A stretch of DNA of 36,540 bases from CAYYAQ01 sp964469555 (lineage in GTDB: Bacteria; Planctomycetota; UBA1135; UBA2386): NCBI GenBank assembly GCA_964469555.1, contig CAYYAQ010000041.1:1-36540 (forward strand), read 5' to 3'. Below are positions 27,008 to 35,593 of this stretch, piece by piece. The notes under the pieces were generated by a model that was not told the origin of the DNA, made no database searches, and saw only the letters and a program-made list of their open reading frames with translations. Both the position numbers and the translations under genes were made by a program. The first letter of the stretch is position 1; the number at the start of each line of letters is the position of its first letter.

Positions 27008-27349
27008 CTACTTCGCGAGGTACTGCTTGATGGCTTCGTCGATCGTCTTGGGGCCACGGTCCGGGTGCTTGCCGGCGAGCTCCAGTTCCGCTTCCTTGCG
27101 GATGGCCTCGTACTCGACTGGCTTGATGTCGCCGATCTTCTCCTGCCGCTCGACCTGAACCATGATGTTGTAGAGGTGAGTCATTCCCCAGATCATCGTG
27201 ACGATCAGGACCAGCGCCCCGACGATGGCCATCACGGTCTTCATGTCGTCGATGTCGTGAAGAGGATCGTGGTGGTCGTCCGAGGGGGCGGCGCCGTGAC
27301 CGTTGACCTCGTCCGGCTCCTGCGTGGGTGCTGCTTCGGTTTGCGTCAT
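27008..27349 (-). CDS. Small single-pass membrane protein of unknown function
   Basis: A 113-residue protein. The N-terminal 35 residues are acidic and His-rich (GHGAAPSDDHHDPLHDIDD), a single membrane helix spans about 38-58 (VMAIVGALVLIVTMIWGM), and a charged, helical C-terminus follows (residues 65-113) with a basic end. I recognise no family. It is set between actF and sco with gaps of 4 bases on each side, so it is cotranscribed with both and could be an accessory or linking subunit of the quinol oxidoreductase-oxidase assembly, or an assembly factor. The role is inferred from position only. Confidence 0.75.
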   Translation of the reverse strand: MTQTEAAPTQEPDEVNGHGAAPSDDHHDPLHDIDDMKTVMAIVGALVLIVTMIWGMTHLYNIMVQVERQEKIGDIKPVEYEAIRKEAELELAGKHPDRGPKTIDEAIKQYLAK

Positions 27350-27353
27350 GGGT

Positions 27354-28610
27354 CTAGATGTTGACGAACTTCAGGGACTCCTTGAGTTTGGGGTCCCGGG
27401 TCGGAAGGAGGTTGGAGTTCGCGATGCTGCGGAAGGTGAGTCCCAGGAAGATGAACAGCACGCCGATGAGCGTCGCGAAGTCGAACCACGTCACGTAGAA
27501 GCCGTGGTGGCTGTAGGTCGGTTGGATCAGGAACTTCATGTCGACCCAGTGCATGCAGAGCAGGAACACGGCGCCGACAGCGAGCGGTGTCTTGTTGCGC
27601 TTCATGTGCCGCGACAGCAAGAAACCGAACGGGACGATGAAGTGCCCGATGACCAGGATCGCGCCGATGATCGGCCAGTTGTGTTCCATGCGGTGCTGGA
27701 ACCACATGGTCTCTTCCGGGAGGTCGGCGTAGTGGATCAGGAAGTACTGGGAGAAGTTGACGTACGACCAAAACACCATGAAGGCGAACATCAACTTGCC
27801 GATGTCGTGGTAGTGCTCGGTGTTGACCGCGTTGCTCAGGAGCTTCTTCTTGCCGAGGAACATGCAGATCAGCGCGAGCATCCCGAGGAACGCCATCTCG
27901 GAGCCGGCGAAGTAGGTCACGCCGAACATCGTGGAGAACCAATGCGGGTCGAGGGTCATCATCCAGTCGATCGCTGCGAACGTGATGGTCAGGGCGAACA
28001 ACACGAGGGCGGGCGCGCCGAGCCGGGCCATCTTGAGGCTGAGCTGCGGGTTGCCGTTGCCGTCCTGTTCGATCGACTTCTTGCGGAACCAGGTGGCGAG
28101 TCCGATCCAGATCGCGAAGTAGATGCCTGCGCGCACGTAGAAGAACGTCGGGTTCAGGAAGCCGCTCTTGCCGGCGATGATCGCGTCGTATGCCGGTTTC
28201 GTCGAGTCGAGTTCCGCGTGCATCCAGTGGTGGTACAGGTAGTCGTGGGCACCGAAGACGATCGGGAGGAACAACAGCAGAAGGGCTGGGACCGCGACCG
28301 ACATGTTCTCGGCGACACGCCGCACGACGACACTCCACCCGGCACGGGCGACGTGTTGGACGATGACGAAGAACAACGCGCCGAGCGCGAGGCTCAGCGT
28401 GAACATGAACGCCGTCAGGTAGGAGAAGTAGAACTCTGTCCTCACGTCATCGGTCGTGGCCATGAACAGGCCGACGAAACTCGCGGCGAGGGAGACCGCT
28501 CCGATCAGGAACAGGATCGTGCCGGTCCGCGAGACGGAACCGTCCGGCGCTCGCGTCACGATTCCTGGCGCGTAGGAGTCGACCGGTGGGATGGCGCTGC
28601 TGGCTGTCAT
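27354..28610 (-). CDS. actF: Alternative Complex III subunit ActF (NrfD-like, membrane)
   Basis: A 418-residue integral membrane protein with about ten helices, the second NrfD/PsrC-like subunit of Alternative Complex III. It helps form the membrane core on which quinol is oxidised; the family often calls it quinol:cytochrome c oxidoreductase quinone-binding subunit 2. Recognisable stretches are FGAHDYLYHHWMHAEL, TIDWMMTLDPHWFSTMFGVTY-like text (here AAIDWMMTLDPHWFSTMFGV) and MEHNWPIIGAILVIGHFIVPF. It starts at ATG 28608-28610, one base after actE. The subunit order matches known act operons. Confidence 0.93.
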   Translation of the reverse strand: MTASSAIPPVDSYAPGIVTRAPDGSVSRTGTILFLIGAVSLAASFVGLFMATTDDVRTEFYFSYLTAFMFTLSLALGALFFVIVQHVARAGWSVVVRRVAENMSVAVPALLLLFLPIVFGAHDYLYHHWMHAELDSTKPAYDAIIAGKSGFLNPTFFYVRAGIYFAIWIGLATWFRKKSIEQDGNGNPQLSLKMARLGAPALVLFALTITFAAIDWMMTLDPHWFSTMFGVTYFAGSEMAFLGMLALICMFLGKKKLLSNAVNTEHYHDIGKLMFAFMVFWSYVNFSQYFLIHYADLPEETMWFQHRMEHNWPIIGAILVIGHFIVPFGFLLSRHMKRNKTPLAVGAVFLLCMHWVDMKFLIQPTYSHHGFYVTWFDFATLIGVLFIFLGLTFRSIANSNLLPTRDPKLKESLKFVNI

Positions 28611-28611
28611 C

Positions 28612-29250
28612 TTAGTTCTTCCCTCGAAGCTGCAGGGCGCGGACGTAGTGGATGATCGCCCATCTGTCGCGGGGTGTTACCTGGGTGGCGTAGGGTTGCA
28701 TCGACGTGCCCTTGCCGGTCGTGATCACATCGAAGATCTCGGCGTCCGAGAGGGCGAGCACCGTCGGCTTGTAGGCCGTGCCGAGGAGGTCACCCGTGGT
28801 CCGCTCGTGGAAGCTCGGGGGACGGATCGGGAATCGGCGACCGACGATGCCGTCGCCACGCCCGCTGAGGCCGTGACAGACGGAACATGTGATCTCGTAG
28901 CGTTCCCGACCGCGGGCGAGGACCTCGGCGGTCTTCGGCAACGGGTTGCCCTTGATGTAGGTCCCGTCGGCGTTCTTGTACTTGTGGAGCTTCGCGACCT
29001 CTGGATCAGTGTCGTCGACGCCGAGCCCGCCTCGGGCGATGGTGCCGCGTACCGGCTGGCGCATGCCGCGCTTGTCCGTCCATCCGGGGAAGTTGGACTC
29101 GGACTGAGCCTTCAGCTTCTCCTGGAAGTCCATGTTCGGAACGAAGTGGAGTGGCGGTAGGGGCGAGGTCTCGCCGCGGCAGCCGGTGAATACCGAGGTG
29201 GCGGGAATCACGAGGGCGACGAACAGGAAGATCTTGTGGGGAAGTGTCAT
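28612..29250 (-). CDS. actE: Alternative Complex III subunit ActE, monohaem cytochrome c
   Basis: A 212-residue lipoprotein cytochrome. The signal ends with a lipobox-like VFTGC (Cys24), so it is probably acylated and attached to the outer face of the membrane. One haem motif CSVCH (122-126) and a likely axial Met184 in GTSMQPYA define a single cytochrome c domain, which would carry electrons from the Fe-S and haem chain to the oxidase. The first base of its ATG sequence is shared with the actD stop (TGATG at 29248-29252). The longer open frame to 29622 lies over actD and is not real. Confidence 0.92.
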   Translation of the reverse strand: MTLPHKIFLFVALVIPATSVFTGCRGETSPLPPLHFVPNMDFQEKLKAQSESNFPGWTDKRGMRQPVRGTIARGGLGVDDTDPEVAKLHKYKNADGTYIKGNPLPKTAEVLARGRERYEITCSVCHGLSGRGDGIVGRRFPIRPPSFHERTTGDLLGTAYKPTVLALSDAEIFDVITTGKGTSMQPYATQVTPRDRWAIIHYVRALQLRGKN

Positions 29251-29786
29251 CAGTCTTCTTCCTCCAGCAACTCGACGTTCGTGCCGCCGATGCTCTCGAG
29301 GAACTCGACGATCTTGGTCTGGTCGAACTTCGGGTCGCTGGCCTCGACGGAGAGGTGGAAGCGATCGTCGCTCGCGCGGTGGAATGTCTTGTGACGGAAG
29401 AGCGGGTGATTGAGTCGCGGCAGCTTGTTGAGTCCGAACATCCCGAACACCGCGCCGAACGCGGACAGGAGCACCATGCACTCGAACGTGATCGGGATGG
29501 TGGTGGGCCAGTCGTAGGCGCGCTTGCCTGCGACAACGTATTGGTAGTCGACACCGTTCATCCACCACATCATCAGCTGCGCGAGGACGATTCCCGCGAT
29601 GCCGGCGACGACGCAGATCCAACCGACGTGACTCGGCGGATGCCGCAGCACCTTCTCCATGCCGTGGATCGCGAACGGGCTGTGGCTGTCCACGTGGGTG
29701 TAGCCCGCGGTCGTGGTTTTCTCGGCGGCTTTGTAGATGGCGGCGGCGCTTTTGAACTCCGCTACAGCTCCGAAGTAGTTGGCCAT
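29250..29786 (-). CDS. actD: Alternative Complex III subunit ActD (DUF3341)
   Basis: A 178-residue membrane subunit with two helices at about 54-76 and 96-119 and a soluble C-terminal domain. The N-terminal part YFGAVAEFKSAAAIYKAAEK and the HSPFAIHGMEKVL segment are typical of DUF3341/ActD. The TIPITFECMVLLSAFGAVFG helix contains the conserved PITFE pattern. No cofactor motif is present; the subunit is structural in the solved complexes. It begins one base after actC and overlaps actE by one base. Confidence 0.93.
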   Translation of the reverse strand: MANYFGAVAEFKSAAAIYKAAEKTTTAGYTHVDSHSPFAIHGMEKVLRHPPSHVGWICVVAGIAGIVLAQLMMWWMNGVDYQYVVAGKRAYDWPTTIPITFECMVLLSAFGAVFGMFGLNKLPRLNHPLFRHKTFHRASDDRFHLSVEASDPKFDQTKIVEFLESIGGTNVELLEEED

Positions 29787-29787
29787 G

Positions 29788-31230
29788 TCAGTTCACCTCC
29801 ATTGGTTTCTCTTCACCTTTCGAAGGAGAGTGGTCGTCGTGTCCGTGGTGTGGGTTCGCGTCTGGCATGACTCCCTTGACCTCGCTAAGAGCGATGATGG
29901 GCAGGAAGCGGCAGAACAGCAGGAACAGGGTCAAGAAGAGACCGAAGCTCCCGATGAACACCAGCACGTCGAACACGGTCGGGGAGAAGTAGCTCCAGTT
30001 CGCGGGGACGAAGTCGCGGACGAGCGTCGTGACGATGATCACGAATCGTTCGAACCACATGCCGATGTTGACGAGGATCGACACGACGAAGAGCACCGTT
30101 GCATTCCGTCGCATCGAGCGGAACCAGAAGATCTGCGGCACGACGACGTTGCAGAAGATCATGATCCAGTAGGCCCAGGCGAACGGGCCGAACGCGCGGT
30201 TGATGAACGCGAACTGCTCGTAGGGTGACCCGCTGTACCAAGCGATGAAGAACTCCATCGAGTACGCGTAGCCGACGATCGTGCCGGTCAGCAGCAGGAT
30301 CTTCGCGATGTTGTCCAGGTGATTCAGCGTGATGAGATCGTGGAGCTTCAGCCACTTCCTGGCCGGCACCATCAATGTGATCACCATCCCGAACCCGGAG
30401 AAGATCGCGCCCGCGACGAAGTACGGCGGGAAGATCGTCGTGTGCCAGCCCGGGAGCTTCGACACTGCGAAGTCGAAGGACACGATCGAGTGCACGGAGA
30501 GCACCAGCGGCGTGCTCAGTCCGGCGAGGATCATGTAGGCCTTCTCGTAGTTCAGCCAGTGACGGTTGCCGCCGTGCCAGCCGAGCGAGAACACGCCGTA
30601 GATGCGCGCCGTGACCATCTTGCCGGCGCGGGCGGCGCGGTCGCGGAACGTGGCGAGGTCGGGGACCAGACCGACGTACCAGAAGAGCAGCGACACGGTG
30701 AAGTACGTCGACACGGCGAACACGTCCCACAGCAGCGGGCTCTTGAAGTTCGGCCAGATCGACATCTGGTTCGGCAGCGGATAGACCCAGTAGATCACCC
30801 AGATGCGACCAACATGAATGGCTGGGAAGAGACCCGCGGCCATGACAGCGAAGATCGTCATCGCCTCGGCTGCGCGGTTGATCCCGGTCCGCCACTTCTG
30901 TCGGAACAGAAACAGAATAGCCGAGATCAGGGTGCCGGCATGGCCGATGCCGATCCAGAACACGAAGTTGACGATCGGCCAACCCCAGAGCGCCGGCGAG
31001 TTGTTGCCCCAGATACCGATGCCGGTCCAGAACAAGTAGGCGAGGCACGCGCCGAGGTTGAGCAGGGCCGCGACGGAGATGCCGAAGAGCAGATACCAAC
31101 CCTTGGGGGTCCGCTGCTCGGCTACCCGCGCGACGGCCTCGGTCACCGTGGCGAAGTTGTGACGTCCCTCGACGAGCGGAGCGCGCTGCGCGGGATTCTC
31201 AGGTTCGTCTATGACAGTGATCGAGGTCAT
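29788..31230 (-). CDS. actC: Alternative Complex III subunit ActC (NrfD-like, quinol site)
   Basis: A 480-residue protein with about ten membrane helices of the NrfD/PsrC family, the main quinol-binding membrane subunit next to the ActB Fe-S domain. Conserved text includes WPIVNFVFWIGIGHAGTLIS, IHVGRIWVIYWVYPLPNQ, LVLSVHSIVSFDFAVSKLPG and FFIAWYSGSPYEQFAF. The HSIVSFDFA-x-PGWH block carries conserved His/Asp residues thought to work in quinol oxidation. The C-terminal tail is His-rich (PHHGHDDHSPSKGEE). The ATG at 31228-31230 lies two bases after actB; the longer open frame upstream is an actB shadow. Confidence 0.95.
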   Translation of the reverse strand: MTSITVIDEPENPAQRAPLVEGRHNFATVTEAVARVAEQRTPKGWYLLFGISVAALLNLGACLAYLFWTGIGIWGNNSPALWGWPIVNFVFWIGIGHAGTLISAILFLFRQKWRTGINRAAEAMTIFAVMAAGLFPAIHVGRIWVIYWVYPLPNQMSIWPNFKSPLLWDVFAVSTYFTVSLLFWYVGLVPDLATFRDRAARAGKMVTARIYGVFSLGWHGGNRHWLNYEKAYMILAGLSTPLVLSVHSIVSFDFAVSKLPGWHTTIFPPYFVAGAIFSGFGMVITLMVPARKWLKLHDLITLNHLDNIAKILLLTGTIVGYAYSMEFFIAWYSGSPYEQFAFINRAFGPFAWAYWIMIFCNVVVPQIFWFRSMRRNATVLFVVSILVNIGMWFERFVIIVTTLVRDFVPANWSYFSPTVFDVLVFIGSFGLFLTLFLLFCRFLPIIALSEVKGVMPDANPHHGHDDHSPSKGEEKPMEVN

Positions 31231-31232
31231 GA

Positions 31233-34200
31233 CTAGTTGACCAGCTCCGGGTTGGGGTTCCTGATCTTGGCGAGGTATGTCGTGCGCGGCCGCATGTTGA
31301 GTTCGGCGAGCATCCCGTAGTTCAGGTTGGAGGCCTTGAGCTTCGCGACGCGGCTGTTCTTGTCGATGATGTTGCCGAACGTGATCGCCTGGGTCGGGCA
31401 ACTCTGCTCGCAGGCGGTCTGGATTTCACCGTCTTTCGGCAGGCGGCGGTCGTGCTTCTTGGCGCCGATCTTGCCGCGGTTGATGCGTTGGACGCAGTAG
31501 GTGCACTTCTCCATGACGCCGCGCGAACGCACCGTGACGTCCGGGTTGTTCGTCATCTTGGTCTGCTCCGCTACGTCGCCCTTGTAGTCGAGGTAGTTGA
31601 AGCGACGCACCTTGTAGGGGCAGTTGTTGCCGCAGTAGCGCGTGCCGATGCAGCGGTTGTAGGCCATGTCGTTCAGGCCTTCCGGGCTGTGGCTCGTCGC
31701 CGCGACCGGGCAGACGACTTCGCACGAAGCGTTCTCGCACTGCATGCAGGGCACCATCTGGTGCACGACCTTCGGGTTCTCCGCGGCGGGGACGACGTTG
31801 AACTTCGGGGCGATGCCCTCGCTCTTGACGTTGATCTCCTCGTCGCTGCCGAAGTAGCGGTCGATGCGGTTCCAGAACATCTCGCGACCCATGGTGATCT
31901 CCTCCTTGCCGACCATCGAGATGTTGTTCTCGGAGACGCAAGCGGAGACGCAGGCGTTGCAGCCGGTGCAGGTGTTCAGGTCGATGACCATGCCCCACTG
32001 GTTGCCGGTCGAGTACGGCACGCCGGTCTTCGGATCCTTGAAGTCGTCGGGAAGGTCTTCGTCCTTCCACATCGAGTGCGGGCGCTCTGGATCCTGGGCG
32101 GGCTTGTACCCGTGGTTCTCGGGTTTGTGATCTGGCTTGCCGTCGCCATCGTGGTCGTGCTTCTTCTCTTCGGTCTCGTACTTGACCTTCTCCATCTGCG
32201 CGAGCGGGTTCAAGGCCGGCGCAAATCCCGGGTCGGCCTTGTAGCCGGCGATGTCGGTCTCGCGCACCAGGGCGCGACCTTCGAGAGTGCTGTGTTCCTG
32301 GGTGGTCGCGAGCTCGTACCAGCCGACCTTCGCGCTCATCTTCAGACCGCTACCGTTGTCGTGCGCCGCAACGCTTCGGACGGTGTAGGCGTTGTAGCCG
32401 GCGGCCTTGCCATGCGCGCCGTTCGCGGCGTGGAAGTCTTCGCCGAGCGTGCGTCCGAACCCGAGGGTCAGCGTGATGGTGTGGTCGGCGTGACCCGGCA
32501 GGGGCCAGACCGGCGCGCGGACAGTCTTGCCGCCGAGCGTGAGGTCGACCTGGTCACCGCTCTCGAGTCCGGCTTCCGTCATGGTCGCCAGGCTCATGAG
32601 TGCCGCGTTGTCCCAGCAGAGCTTGGTCATCGCGTCCGGCAACTCCATCAACCATACGTTGTTGGTGTAGCGGCCGTCGAAGATGTTGTAGCTCGGTCGG
32701 AACTGCACCTCGAGGTTGGCGAGCGAACCCTTGGCGCCGCGTTGACGCTGGTTTGCGGCAGCTGCGATGCCGGTGCTGTTCGCGCTCACGCTCACCGCGG
32801 GCGCCTTGGTGCCGGGCACCAGGCCGTCGTGCAACGCGCGGTTCCAGTAGGTGTCGAACGAGCCGGAGGCACGGGCCTTCCACGTCTCGCGGACCAACTC
32901 GTATCCGGTGCGATCGATTTCGACATCGACGTCGATCGGTCCGCGCCGCTCCTTGATCTTCGCCTTGACGACGCCGTCCGCGATGAGCGCGACCATCTCG
33001 AGGTTCGAGATGCCACCGTAGAGCGGAGCGATGAGCGGTTGGACGATCGTCGCGGTGCCGTCGTGGGCGAGGATGTCGCCCCATGCTTCCAACTCGTGGG
33101 CCTGGTTGACGTGCCACGTGCATGCCGCGTGCGAACTCGTCTCGTCCATGAACTGTGAGAGGTGGACGACGGCCGGCACCTTCGCGAGCTTGGCTGCGAA
33201 GTCGAGTTCGGCGGGCGCGTTGTAGACCGGGTTGCCGCCGAGGATCACGAGCGCCTTCACGGCTCCCTGACCCATCGCTGCGGCGAGGTCGGTGATCGAC
33301 TTGCCGCAGTCGCCGGTCATGCCGGCCGGGGTCGCGGTGTAGGAGACGGTCTTGCCGACGTTGCCGAGGGCGACGTTCAGCGCGTGCAACACGACCTGGA
33401 CGTCGACGGGCAGGCGCGGGCCGATGACGAGGGCGCACTTGCCCTTGTTCTCCGCGAGGTCTTTCGCCAGCTTCGACACCCACTCCTTGCCGTTGTAGGC
33501 AGGGACGCTGTCACTTGCGTAGGCAGAGTAGTCGCCGGCGACCGAGAGGCCGTGTTTGGTCTCGAGCTCGAGGGCGAGCGCCATCACGGCGTCGCCGATC
33601 TCGCTGGGCCGCAGCCGGAAACGATGGTCGGCGTTCGAGCCCGTGAGAGAGTGGAAGCTCTCCATCGCGTAGAGGCGCGAGAGCGTGTCGGCTTCCGTCT
33701 CGCTCGAAACGCGACGCCGCGATGCGTAGTCGCGGGAGTTGCGGACGTTGTTGCCGTCCTGGCCCTGGAAGTCGCAGTCGACGCTGACGACGACGTCGGC
33801 CTTGGCGAGGTCGTAGTGGGTATCGAGAGCGCTACCGAATGCCTTGGTGGTCGCGGTGACCGCGGCGCTGCCGTGGACCGGCGCCCAGGTGTGGATGACC
33901 GCGCTACCGAGCTTCTTCTGCAGGTTCGCCAGGGCGCGCTGTGTGGTCGGCGAACTGGTCGGCTCCATCAGGATGCGCAGTCCGTTGCCGCCGGCGGGCT
34001 TGGCTTTCTTCCAGAACTCCAGGAAGTCCGCGATCGTCGCGTCCTTGTGCGGGGCATGACCGTGCCCGTCGCCTTCCTCGTGCTTCGGCGCCTTGTGGTC
34101 GACAGGGTGCTTCGAGCGCGCAGGATCGTAGAGGTTCAGGAGCTCCGCCTGCATCAAGTGGTCGGTGCCACCGAGGCTGCTGGGGTGGAGCGGGTTGCCT

Positions 34201-34580
34201 TCGACCTTCGTCGGGCGGCCGTCGGAACTCTTGACGAGGATGCCGGTGCCGATACCGCCGCGGGCGTGCGCCGTGGCGTAGTACTTCGGCGTTCCGGGGA
34301 CGAGATCCTCGGGGCGCTTCGCGAACGGGAGGATGCGGGTGACCGGCTTGCGGCAACTCGTCAGTCCCGCGACCGCGGCCGTGGCGGCCGCGATACCGAG
34401 GAAGTTGCGGCGGGAGACGTCGTCGAGGACTGGTGGTTCGGACGCACCTTCCGCGAACTCTGCGCTCGCATCCGACGTGGGATCCGCAAGTTGCTCGATA
34501 CTACGCCAGTAGGCCGTACCACTATTGGGCTGGACGGGACTCTCGACGGAGACCTTCGTGGCTTGGATAGGGTTGCTCAT
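31233..34580 (-). CDS. actB: Alternative Complex III subunit ActB, molybdopterin-like and Fe-S
   Basis: A 1115-residue extracytoplasmic subunit, the fusion typical of ActB. A Tat-type signal has SRRNFLG (56-62) and a lipobox-like GLTSC (Cys76). Residues about 80-790 resemble molybdopterin oxidoreductases but the family lacks the cofactor. The C-terminal ferredoxin-like part starts at about 870 and holds CTGCNACVSACVSEN, CMQCENASCEVVCP, CIGTRYCGNNCPY and CTYC plus CEQSCP, that is 15 cysteines fitting three [4Fe-4S] and one [3Fe-4S] cluster. Electrons pass from the quinol site to these clusters and on to ActA/ActE. Unusual are a His-rich stretch near 165-178 and a DHDGDGKPD calcium-loop-like linker near 805. 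It overlaps actA as ATGA. Confidence 0.95.
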   Translation of the reverse strand: MSNPIQATKVSVESPVQPNSGTAYWRSIEQLADPTSDASAEFAEGASEPPVLDDVSRRNFLGIAAATAAVAGLTSCRKPVTRILPFAKRPEDLVPGTPKYYATAHARGGIGTGILVKSSDGRPTKVEGNPLHPSSLGGTDHLMQAELLNLYDPARSKHPVDHKAPKHEEGDGHGHAPHKDATIADFLEFWKKAKPAGGNGLRILMEPTSSPTTQRALANLQKKLGSAVIHTWAPVHGSAAVTATTKAFGSALDTHYDLAKADVVVSVDCDFQGQDGNNVRNSRDYASRRRVSSETEADTLSRLYAMESFHSLTGSNADHRFRLRPSEIGDAVMALALELETKHGLSVAGDYSAYASDSVPAYNGKEWVSKLAKDLAENKGKCALVIGPRLPVDVQVVLHALNVALGNVGKTVSYTATPAGMTGDCGKSITDLAAAMGQGAVKALVILGGNPVYNAPAELDFAAKLAKVPAVVHLSQFMDETSSHAACTWHVNQAHELEAWGDILAHDGTATIVQPLIAPLYGGISNLEMVALIADGVVKAKIKERRGPIDVDVEIDRTGYELVRETWKARASGSFDTYWNRALHDGLVPGTKAPAVSVSANSTGIAAAANQRQRGAKGSLANLEVQFRPSYNIFDGRYTNNVWLMELPDAMTKLCWDNAALMSLATMTEAGLESGDQVDLTLGGKTVRAPVWPLPGHADHTITLTLGFGRTLGEDFHAANGAHGKAAGYNAYTVRSVAAHDNGSGLKMSAKVGWYELATTQEHSTLEGRALVRETDIAGYKADPGFAPALNPLAQMEKVKYETEEKKHDHDGDGKPDHKPENHGYKPAQDPERPHSMWKDEDLPDDFKDPKTGVPYSTGNQWGMVIDLNTCTGCNACVSACVSENNISMVGKEEITMGREMFWNRIDRYFGSDEEINVKSEGIAPKFNVVPAAENPKVVHQMVPCMQCENASCEVVCPVAATSHSPEGLNDMAYNRCIGTRYCGNNCPYKVRRFNYLDYKGDVAEQTKMTNNPDVTVRSRGVMEKCTYCVQRINRGKIGAKKHDRRLPKDGEIQTACEQSCPTQAITFGNIIDKNSRVAKLKASNLNYGMLAELNMRPRTTYLAKIRNPNPELVN

Positions 34581-35233
34581 CGGTGACACGCGGAGCAGTG
34601 GGTCGGCGGGTTGATGTTCTTTTCCTTGATGAGCTTCCGTGCGAGCTCGACGTCGTGCTCGTAGCCCATCTTCGTGATGTCCTTCACCGGTCGGATGTGG
34701 TCCTCCGGGTCGCGGTGGCACTCCAGGCACCACCCCATGCTGAGCGGCTTGACCTGGCGGACGACCTGCATCTGGTCGATCCGACCGTGGCAGCTCTCGC
34801 AGCCCACACCGGCGGCGGCGTGGGCCGAGTGGTCGAAGTAGGAGTAGTCCGGCAGCAGGTGCACCTTGACCCAGGGGATGGGCGCCGCTTCCTTTCCGGC
34901 CATCATGGCGGCGTAGGCCTCCTGAATCGGCTTCAGGACCGGGCTCTGAGTCTTGATCGTCGCGTGGCAGTTCAGGCAGGTCTGCGTCGAGGGGATCGTC
35001 GCATAGGGACCACGCTCGACGTTCTGGTGGCAATACCGGCAGTCCATGCCGAGCAGGCCGGCGTGCAGCTTGTGGCTGTAGGGCACGGGCTGGGCTGGGG
35101 CGTAGCCCACGTCCGTGTTCTCTGGGGAGAAGTAGTACCAGACGAGGAACACCAGCGTTGGCGCGCCGAGCACAAGCAGGGCGGTGGCCGCGGCCGGTAT
35201 CTTGTTCGTCCACTTCGGGAAGAGCTGGGTCAA
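34577..35233 (-). CDS. actA: Alternative Complex III subunit ActA, pentahaem cytochrome c
   Basis: First gene of the respiratory operon. A 218-residue protein with an N-terminal membrane anchor (about 12-34) and five haem motifs: CRYCH (65-69), CLNCH (86-90), CESCH (145-149), CLECH (169-173) and CSACH (213-217). Five haems and one anchor match ActA of Rhodothermus and Flavobacterium. I chose TTG 35231-35233 as the start because GGAGAGG lies seven bases upstream and the next residues match the family; the open frame to 35479 adds an Arg-rich leader without support. The last haem motif lies almost at the C-terminus, with His217 followed only by Arg. Confidence 0.93.
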   Translation of the reverse strand: MTQLFPKWTNKIPAAATALLVLGAPTLVFLVWYYFSPENTDVGYAPAQPVPYSHKLHAGLLGMDCRYCHQNVERGPYATIPSTQTCLNCHATIKTQSPVLKPIQEAYAAMMAGKEAAPIPWVKVHLLPDYSYFDHSAHAAAGVGCESCHGRIDQMQVVRQVKPLSMGWCLECHRDPEDHIRPVKDITKMGYEHDVELARKLIKEKNINPPTHCSACHR

Positions 35234-35329
35234 GGACAGACCTCTCCGTTGCGCGGAAGGTTGGCGGGGGATCGGCAGGTGTATGACCCTGCCAGAAGAC
35301 AACTTAGAGCAATGCGAGCGTCGACTCGG

Positions 35330-35349
35330 TCGGGATGGTCGCATCCCGA
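35330..35349. promoter_or_regulatory. Perfect 8-bp hairpin in actA leader
   Basis: TCGGGATG (35330-35337), loop GTCG, CATCCCGA (35342-35349): a perfect inverted repeat about 97 bases before the actA start and directly beside the TTGACG word. It could be a repressor or activator site, or an RNA structure in the leader. It lacks a following T-run in either direction, so it is not a normal intrinsic terminator. Confidence 0.6.
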
Positions 35350-35532
35350 ATGGCGTCAACCTTTTAGAAAGACCCCTGTGGAGAGCAATTTCAGTCTTTA
35401 GAGATTCTCGGATTCTCCCGCCGGCGTTGTCGCGGTCGCAAACGGGGGCGATCGGGCCCGCAGCCCCTTGTCGTCGCAACGCGGCGAACTAGATCCTGGG
35501 GAATCGGGGCCCAATCGTTGTGCGCGACTACC

Positions 35533-35563
35533 TTGTGCCTCGCAGAAGCTGCGGGGCTATACT
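35533..35563 (+). promoter_or_regulatory. Possible promoter of the carbamoyltransferase gene
   Basis: TTGTGC (35533-35538) and TATACT (35558-35563) are separated by 19 bases and lie about 30 bases before the ATG at 35594. The -10 word matches the sigma-70 consensus in four or five of six positions; the -35 word is poor and the spacing slightly long. Tentative. Confidence 0.35.
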
Positions 35564-35593
35564 GCTTCGCCCAATCCGCCTCCTCGCCCCTAC

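Larger units (their letters stand above)
35234..35593. promoter_or_regulatory. Divergent regulatory region actA / carbamoyltransferase
   Basis: This 360-base gap holds the promoters of the long respiratory operon (leftward) and of the carbamoyltransferase (rightward). Visible are the actA ribosome site at about 35240-35246, a strong short hairpin at 35330-35349, a minus-strand TTGACG at 35354-35359 resembling a -35 box but with no matching -10 at the right distance, a direct repeat GATTCTC near 35403-35417, an eight-base palindrome CGGGCCCG (35453-35460) and a plus-strand -10-like TATACT (35558-35563). No gene is evident. Confidence 0.5.

Noticed and set aside
27303..28655. 450-codon plus-strand frame opposite actF
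   Set aside because: Val/Asp/Glu/His-rich antisense shadow; actF has clear family motifs.
31452..34586. Two long plus-strand frames opposite actB
   Set aside because: Antisense shadows; the minus strand encodes the Fe-S cysteine motifs and the Tat signal.
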